A stretch of DNA of 7,018 nucleotides from Candidatus Omnitrophota bacterium (GTDB lineage: Bacteria > Omnitrophota > Gorgyraeia > Zapsychrales > JANLHA01): positions 1 to 7,018 of the forward strand of contig JANLHA010000023.1 in NCBI GenBank assembly GCA_024653845.1, given 5' to 3'. A program made the translations under genes and the position numbers. The notes below the pieces were generated by a model. It searched no databases and had not been told where the DNA came from. It saw nothing but the letters and a program-made list of their open reading frames with translations. This document shows positions 1 through 3,465 of the stretch, one piece after another. The first letter of the stretch is position 1. Each line of letters starts with the position of its first letter.

Positions 1-153
1 ATGACTTAATACAGACGTTCTTCCCAATTGACAGTAAATGCAATCCAAATTGCAAATCTTAACTTTATCAGAAAGGGGATCGATTCCTAAAGATTTCCCC
101 ATTCGCCAGGATTGAACCGGGCCATAAACATATTTAAAATTTGTCTGAATCAT
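1..153 (-). CDS. Radical SAM protein, COG0731 (TYW1/wyosine synthase-like) family, N-terminal fragment
   Basis: The gene is cut by the left window edge; 51 codons are visible from an ATG at 153, with a GTG directly before it at 156 as an alternative start. The reading begins [20 protein letters not shown] and continues [18 protein letters not shown] and IYCQLGRT. C34, C38 and C41 form the CxxxCxxC motif that binds the [4Fe-4S] cluster which cleaves S-adenosylmethionine. The YGPVxSxRxGxSLGIDP block before the cysteines and the YCQLGRT after them are, from memory of the family, hallmarks of COG0731, related to archaeal tRNA-wyosine synthase. What the bacterial members modify is generally not known, so no substrate is claimed. 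It starts 27 bases after the stop of the preceding gene (181) with no strong ribosome binding site, which fits co-transcription with the two genes upstream of it. Confidence 0.85.
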   Translation of the reverse strand, partial: MIQTNFKYVYGPVQSWRMGKSLGIDPLSDKVKICNLDCIYCQLGRTSVLSH

Positions 154-180
154 CACTTATTGCAATATTGTTTTCTTAAT

Positions 181-735
181 TTAATCAGGTTGGATATCGT
201 TTCTATGAATCACATCCATTAAAGCCATTCGTAGAGGGCTGCACTCTTGAACTTTCAATGCCAGAGCCGCATTCTCCCCGGCCACAGCAATAATGGTTGA
301 ACCTGTCTTTACAAGATTCCCTTTGACCACAATCTCTGCACTTTGCAAACAAACTCGTCCTCCAACGGCTAATAGCTCTTCCCAATTTCTTTCCTTATAG
401 CCAAACAATGGGAAAAGATACTTGGAAATCAACATGGGAACGATCCGGCTAATGGCACCCATCATCGTTTCATGTAAAATGATACCGCCTCTTCGTTCGA
501 TCTCACTTCTAATCTGCGGATCAAATGGTTTCCAGCGAGGATTCCCGACCTTATGCGCCACGACGACAATTAACTGAATATGACTATTCTCTGCCAAAGA
601 AAGATATTGCTGAACGCTGTGGCCTGTCGTTGCAGATACGACAAGGATCACTCGACGGCTATTGATCCACCTTGCAATCTTCTCTTTAATACTAAGAACC
701 GAACTGTGTATCGGCGAAGCCAAATTTAATAGCAT
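181..735 (-). CDS. Pyruvate kinase C-terminal-domain-like protein (COG1751-like), function unknown
   Basis: This encodes 184 residues from the ATG at 735. An in-frame ATG lies 13 codons further up (774), but only the 735 start has a GGGAG ribosome binding site at a usual distance. The order of elements matches, from memory, the archaeal AF0103/COG1751 family, which has the fold of the pyruvate kinase C-terminal domain without its catalytic barrel. The elements are a beta strand with VILVVSATTGHSVQQYL; then LIVVVAHKVG; then a helix ending EIERRGGIILHETMMGAISR; then VCLQ with a downstream Ala/Gly pattern; then STIIAVAG. In pyruvate kinase this fold binds allosteric effectors or nucleotides, so a ligand-sensing or small enzymatic role is possible but inferred. 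There is no signal peptide or membrane segment, so it is cytosolic. It sits between an Rrf2 regulator gene (99 bases upstream) and a radical SAM gene (27 bases downstream). A universal-stress-like or other Rossmann-like protein is the main alternative. Confidence 0.65.
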   Translation of the reverse strand: MLLNLASPIHSSVLSIKEKIARWINSRRVILVVSATTGHSVQQYLSLAENSHIQLIVVVAHKVGNPRWKPFDPQIRSEIERRGGIILHETMMGAISRIVPMLISKYLFPLFGYKERNWEELLAVGGRVCLQSAEIVVKGNLVKTGSTIIAVAGENAALALKVQECSPLRMALMDVIHRNDIQPD

Positions 736-744
736 ACCTACACT

Positions 745-750
745 CTCCCT
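745..750 (-). promoter_or_regulatory. Ribosome binding site (AGGGAG) that decides the 735 start
   Basis: On the minus strand AGGGAG lies 9 bases before the ATG at 735. The longer in-frame start at 774 has no purine-rich stretch before it, so 735 is the better-supported start of the pyruvate-kinase-C-terminal-like gene. Confidence 0.6.
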
Positions 751-783
751 TTTGATGACGCCACTCTGAAACATTCAAAATGA

Positions 784-795
784 CATGTCTACATG
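784..795. repeat. Short inverted repeat CATGT-N2-ACATG in the Rrf2/PK-like gap
   Basis: A perfect 5-base inverted repeat with a 2-base centre lies about 50 bases before the 735 start, in the 99-base gap after the Rrf2 gene. The adjoining bases on the minus strand (AAAATAGCATGTA) match 11 of 13 positions of the sequence that overlaps the -10 box of the Rrf2 promoter (ATAATCGCATGTA). It may be a second binding site for the same regulator, but the motif is short and chance is not excluded. Confidence 0.35.
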
Positions 796-834
796 CTATT
801 TTGAGATAAATAAAAAATCCTTGGATCGAACACG

Positions 835-1230
835 CTACTTCATCAAACTCGCAACTGTTGTATTCTTTAAAAAATTCAGATAGTTCTCTTTAACAATTTT
901 CCATTCATGATGGACCGGGCAGGGATGCGTATCCGAACATTTTTTCATTCCCAACGCACAGTTGGACCAAACACTCACATTTTCAACAGGCTCAACGACA
1001 TCAAATAAAGTGATTTTCTCAGGCTCTCTGGCCAATTGAAAACCTCCTCCCAGTCCTTTTTGCGAAAGCACCAAACCCTTCGCGGCAAAACTCTGCAACA
1101 TTTTCCCTAAATAATTCTGAGGCGCCTTGATCCGATGAGCAATGACCCCAACTCCCAACCACTCTCCTTCTTTGAGTTTGGCCAGCTCGACTAAAGCGTT
1201 AATTATTTGTTTGCTTGTTTTGGTCAACAT
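835..1230 (-). CDS. Rrf2/IscR-family Fe-S transcriptional regulator
   Basis: The 131-residue protein has the usual length and layout of Rrf2 regulators. A winged helix-turn-helix spans about residues 8-70, with the recognition region around VIAHRIKAPQNYLGKMLQ and a wing reading GLGGGFQLAREPEKITLFDV, the family signature. Three cysteines follow: C91, C98 and C104, spaced C-x6-C-x5-C, with H107 three residues after the last. In E. coli IscR the cluster is held by C92, C98, C104 and H107, so a cluster-binding sensor of Fe-S status, NO or redox state is likely; which signal cannot be read from sequence. A strong promoter lies just upstream, and inverted repeats overlapping it suggest autoregulation. 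There is no clear ribosome binding site before the ATG. The two genes downstream (PK-like and radical SAM) are its likely targets, which is inference from position. Confidence 0.9.
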   Translation of the reverse strand: MLTKTSKQIINALVELAKLKEGEWLGVGVIAHRIKAPQNYLGKMLQSFAAKGLVLSQKGLGGGFQLAREPEKITLFDVVEPVENVSVWSNCALGMKKCSDTHPCPVHHEWKIVKENYLNFLKNTTVASLMK

Positions 1231-1235
1231 GATTT

Positions 1236-1253
1236 TGTAATAGGATACTTACA
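1236..1253. promoter_or_regulatory. Candidate operator, inverted repeat TGTAA-N8-TTACA
   Basis: An 18-base element with perfect 5-base arms lies between the -10 box and the Rrf2 start codon, covering the predicted transcription start (about 1251). A repressor bound here would block its own promoter, as Rrf2 proteins commonly do. The sequence does not match an IscR or NsrR consensus that I can recall, so the assignment rests on symmetry and position. Confidence 0.4.
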
Positions 1254-1257
1254 TGCG

Positions 1258-1285
1258 ATTATACAATTATGGAACTTTTTGTCAA
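1258..1285 (-). promoter_or_regulatory. Sigma-70-type promoter of the Rrf2 operon (TTGACA-16-TATAAT)
   Basis: On the minus strand a perfect -35 box TTGACA (1285-1280) and a perfect -10 box TATAAT (1263-1258) are separated by 16 bases. The predicted start of transcription is near 1251, leaving a leader of only about 20 bases before the Rrf2 ATG at 1230. Both hexamers match the consensus fully, so basal activity should be high and control most likely comes from repression. The -35 box lies inside a 9-base-arm inverted repeat. Confidence 0.8.
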
Positions 1286-1302
1286 TAAAAAAATGACAAA
1301 AA
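1276..1302. promoter_or_regulatory. Perfect 9-base inverted repeat over the -35 box
   Basis: TTTTTGTCA and TGACAAAAA face each other across a 9-base A/T spacer. The right arm on the minus strand contains the -35 hexamer of the Rrf2 promoter. It may be an operator for Rrf2 or another dimeric regulator. It could also serve as the T-rich tail of a terminator for the histidine kinase transcript, since the minus strand is very T-rich here. Both uses are inference. Confidence 0.5.
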
Positions 1303-1329
1303 CCCTCTAAGGGATAGCCCCCAGGGGTC
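1294..1329 (-). terminator. Possible terminator of the histidine kinase transcript
   Basis: Read on the minus strand, two compact GC hairpins, CCCC-TG-GGG and CCCT-TAG-AGGG, are followed directly by TTTTTGTCATTTTTTT. The layout is that of a rho-independent terminator, but the last stem is only 4 bp, so strength is doubtful. It would separate the histidine kinase gene from the Rrf2 promoter. The rest of the 204-base gap (1231-1434) holds the promoter and operators listed separately; in 1330-1434 I see only A/T-rich sequence with weak short hairpins. Confidence 0.4.
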
Positions 1330-1434
1330 ATCGCTGGACATCAATCAATTGTGAAAAAAACGGCTTGAATCTGCTCCCTAAAACGCTGAAGTTTTAAATA
1401 AACTGCGGGAGGAGTGAGAAAGAAAACAATGTTC

Positions 1435-2235
1435 TTACAGCTCTTCGGTTTTAGGGATCGTAAAACAAACGGTGGTCCCCTCCCCTGTTTCCGACTCTAC
1501 CCAAATTTTTCCCTGATGAGACTCAACGATCCTTTTACAAAGGCTAAGCCCTATTCCACTCCCTAAATATTCACTTTGGGTATGTAGTCTTCTAAAAAGA
1601 TCAAAGACGCTTTTAGTATATTCGGGTTCAATTCCTATTCCATTATCTTGGACCGAAAAAACCCAATGATTATTTTCTAGTCGAGCAGAAATATGGATAT
1701 GAGGGATGTCTTCTTTTTTACGAAATTTAATGGAATTATGAATCAAATTTTGGAATAACTGCATCAATTGAACTTCATCTCCCCTAATGACAGGACAACC
1801 GTTATATCTAATTTGTGCCGAACTTTCTTCAATATTCACTTTTAAATTCTCAATAGCTCGTTGAAGAACAATATTAGAGTCCAATTCCTTCAATTGAATA
1901 TTTCCTTTTCCCGCCTGAGAATACTTCAACAAACTCTGAATTAATTTTTGCATCCTTTCAGTACTCTCTAAAATCGATGAGAGAATCTTATCTGCATGAT
2001 CATCTAATTTTCCTCTATATTTTCTAGCCAGAAGTTGGGTATAAGAATTGGCAGCTCTTAAAGGTTCCTGAAGATCGTGGGCAGCTAAGAAGGCAAACTG
2101 TTCGAGTTCTTTATTCGACCTCGCCAATTCATCCATCGTCAAATCACCCATTTTCGATTGATCCCATCCTTGAGGTGGATAAAGAACGTCTTGGGATTTC
2201 TTGGCGGAATCAGCAGATGAAATTTTATTTTTCAT
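1435..2235 (-). CDS. Orphan cytosolic histidine kinase (HisKA plus HATPase_c, no sensor domain)
   Basis: The 266 residues consist almost entirely of a histidine kinase core. The H-box FAFLAAHDLQEPLRA, with phospho-acceptor H53, is of the phytochrome/Cph1-like HisKA type. It is followed by the dimerisation helix up to about residue 106. The ATP-binding domain has the N-box NLIHNSIKF (163-171), the G1 box DNGIGI (197-202), the F-box FDLFRRLH (211-218) and the G2 box GSGIGLSLCKRIVE (225-238). All motifs look intact. The first 35 residues have no recognisable sensor, no signal peptide and no membrane segment, so the signal must come from a partner protein or from the poorly conserved N-terminus. 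No response regulator gene is in the window. The ATG at 2235 has GAGG five bases upstream. It lies 95 bases after a collagen-like lipoprotein gene; a functional link is not shown. Confidence 0.9.
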   Translation of the reverse strand: MKNKISSADSAKKSQDVLYPPQGWDQSKMGDLTMDELARSNKELEQFAFLAAHDLQEPLRAANSYTQLLARKYRGKLDDHADKILSSILESTERMQKLIQSLLKYSQAGKGNIQLKELDSNIVLQRAIENLKVNIEESSAQIRYNGCPVIRGDEVQLMQLFQNLIHNSIKFRKKEDIPHIHISARLENNHWVFSVQDNGIGIEPEYTKSVFDLFRRLHTQSEYLGSGIGLSLCKRIVESHQGKIWVESETGEGTTVCFTIPKTEEL

Positions 2236-2271
2236 ACATACCTCTTCAGTTTTATAGGATCGGTACTGAAA

Positions 2272-2324
2272 GTCGCTGCTGACGGATAACCCCCGACAAT
2301 CGAAAAAACACCGCCAGCAACGAC
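2272..2324 (-). other. 14-bp stem-loop between the lipoprotein and histidine kinase genes
   Basis: As minus-strand RNA, GUCGUUGCUGGCGG (from 2324-2311) can pair with CCGUCAGCAGCGAC (from 2285-2272): 14 continuous pairs, two of them G-U, around a 25-base loop. On the plus strand the same two positions would be A-C mismatches, so the fold favours the transcribed strand. The U-run is in the loop rather than after the stem, which argues against a classic terminator. It ends 36 bases before the kinase ATG. It could be an attenuator, a processing or stability element, or a degenerate REP-like repeat. Confidence 0.5.
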
Positions 2325-2330
2325 AGGAAT

Positions 2331-3293
2331 CTAGTTTTTTGATAAAGAATCGTCAACCACCTTCGTCGTGGTGAAAAGCACACGGATTCGTCCATCACGC
2401 CTAAGATCTTTGTCGCCTATCGCACCGGTACTGATTTTATCTGGTGAGATACCAACATCGATCAATGCCGCACGAATGGCGTTGACACGAAGATTATTTA
2501 GACCTTGATCACGCGATCTCACTGCGGTTCCATCAATTCCGATTTGCAATGATGGATTTTTCTTCATATAACCCGCAATTTCGTTGACCTGTTTTATGTC
2601 TTCCTTATTAAGACTGGTCTCATTGGAATAAAAATTAAACTCCTTATAAGGATCCCAGTAGCCAACCCTTCCTACAACGCCCTGATAACCCGTCGCTCCC
2701 TGCTTACCCATAACTCCTGAGACGCCAGAAGGACCAACTAACCCAGCGATACCAGCTGTGGTATTACCCTGAGCACCTTCTTTTCCAACGGTTCCCTGTT
2801 GACCTGCCAGACCTGTATAACCAGCAGGACCTGATGGACCGTATAACGTTGCCCCTTTGGCACCCACTTCTCCAATAGGTCCTCGTTCACCTTGGGGACC
2901 CGCGACGCCTCGTGGACCCGCGTAACCAGCTAAGCTTTCCCCTTCTTCGCCCCTCATCCCAACTTCACCTTGCGCACCTCGAGGTCCGGTCGGTCCGACG
3001 GCACCTACAGACCCTCTCGCAACATCACCGATGGATCCACGTGGGCCCGTAAGACCTTGTTCGCCCATGGGACCAGCAGGGCCTATTTCACCACGCTCAC
3101 CTCTTAAAGCAACACCCGATACACCTCGGGGCCCAGTTAAACCTTGCTCTCCTGCATAACCCGCAGGACCAGCAGGTCCGCGCGGGCCAACAAGGCTCGC
3201 ATGCTTATCTGTACTACTACAGCCCGCCATGACAGCCAAGCTACCCACGCTGAACAAAACCATCCCTAATCTAAACATGTGTTGTGATTTCAT
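2331..3293 (-). CDS. Lipoprotein with collagen-like stalk and OmpA-like C-terminal domain
   Basis: The 320-residue protein (from the ATG at 3293) starts with a lipoprotein signal peptide: a basic start, a hydrophobic core, and the lipobox MAGC with the lipidated cysteine at C25, followed by Ser-Ser. No Asp follows the cysteine, so outer-membrane sorting is expected by the E. coli rule. Residues 36-209 are collagen-like Gly-X-Y sequence rich in GPR, GPA and GER triplets. Residues from about 216 to 308 form an OmpA-like domain: FNFYSNETSLNKEDIKQVN, then NPSLQIGIDG, then NLRVNAIRAALIDVGI, then a closing RIRVLF strand. OmpA-like domains normally bind peptidoglycan; the conserved arginine is present (R269) but the usual aspartate aligns with V258. 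Its likely role is a structural or surface tether. A TACAAT promoter candidate lies upstream. No close named relative was recognised. Confidence 0.85.
   Translation of the reverse strand: MKSQHMFRLGMVLFSVGSLAVMAGCSSTDKHASLVGPRGPAGPAGYAGEQGLTGPRGVSGVALRGERGEIGPAGPMGEQGLTGPRGSIGDVARGSVGAVGPTGPRGAQGEVGMRGEEGESLAGYAGPRGVAGPQGERGPIGEVGAKGATLYGPSGPAGYTGLAGQQGTVGKEGAQGNTTAGIAGLVGPSGVSGVMGKQGATGYQGVVGRVGYWDPYKEFNFYSNETSLNKEDIKQVNEIAGYMKKNPSLQIGIDGTAVRSRDQGLNNLRVNAIRAALIDVGISPDKISTGAIGDKDLRRDGRIRVLFTTTKVVDDSLSKN
2667..3188 (-). repeat. Six 29-residue (87-bp) collagen-like repeats
   Basis: Within the lipoprotein, each unit is eight Gly-X-Y triplets (24 residues) followed by one five-residue Gly-X4 break. 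The breaks are GVALR, GDVAR, GESLA, GATLY and GNTTA at residues 60, 89, 118, 147 and 176, exactly 29 apart; a sixth unit ends in GVVGR at 205-209. The sequence of the units has drifted (units 1 and 2 share GEQGLTGPRG), while the length of each is unchanged. The unit boundaries on DNA are 3188, 3101, 3014, 2927, 2840 and 2753, running down to 2667. Confidence 0.9.
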
Positions 3294-3299
3294 CATCGT

Positions 3300-3305
3300 C
3301 CTCCT
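3300..3305 (-). promoter_or_regulatory. Ribosome binding site AGGAGG that favours the 3293 start
   Basis: Two ATG codons stand side by side (3296 and 3293). The full AGGAGG lies 3 bases before the first and 6 before the second. Usual spacing favours 3293; the choice changes the protein by one methionine only. Confidence 0.6.
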
Positions 3306-3382
3306 CTTAGTTAATTCTAAAAAATTTCTTCGCGGGGAAAAATGTCTTCACGAGACGATCATTCCTCCAGCTTCATACCTAT

Positions 3383-3410
3383 ATTGTAGAGGGAATCGAA
3401 AAGCGGGCAA
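3383..3410 (-). promoter_or_regulatory. Candidate promoter of the lipoprotein gene (TTGCCC-16-TACAAT)
   Basis: On the minus strand TTGCCC (3410-3405) and TACAAT (3388-3383) are 16 bases apart, matching the sigma-70 consensus at 4 of 6 and 5 of 6 positions. It would give a leader of roughly 80 bases. A 14-base imperfect palindrome, AGGTATATCTACCT at 3419-3432 (5-base arms), lies just upstream of the -35 box and might bind a regulator. No clear terminator for the preceding glycosyltransferase gene was found in the 3294-3465 gap. Confidence 0.5.
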
Positions 3411-3465
3411 TTGTACCGAGGTATATCTACCTACCGGCAGGAAAACTTCAGGCGATACGGGTTCG

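Noticed and set aside
203..385. Second minus-strand frame inside the PK-like gene
   Set aside because: It is an out-of-frame shadow of the longer gene with no start signal or domain.
1380..1395. AAAAC-N6-GTTTT inverted repeat downstream of the histidine kinase gene
   Set aside because: It is only 5 bp and A/T-rich, which is expected by chance in this composition.
2667..3188. 87-bp periodic repeats considered as a CRISPR array or satellite DNA
   Set aside because: The units encode continuous Gly-X-Y sequence and differ at the DNA level; there are no identical repeats with unique spacers.
3356..3371. Minicistron in the lipoprotein leader (GGAGGAATG followed by Met-Ile-Val-Ser-stop)
   Set aside because: The ribosome-binding sequence is too close to the ATG and four codons carry no evidence of coding; chance is likely.
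3433..3465. Terminator for the glycosyltransferase gene around CCTGCCGGTAGG
   Set aside because: The near-palindrome is short and no T-run follows it on the minus strand.
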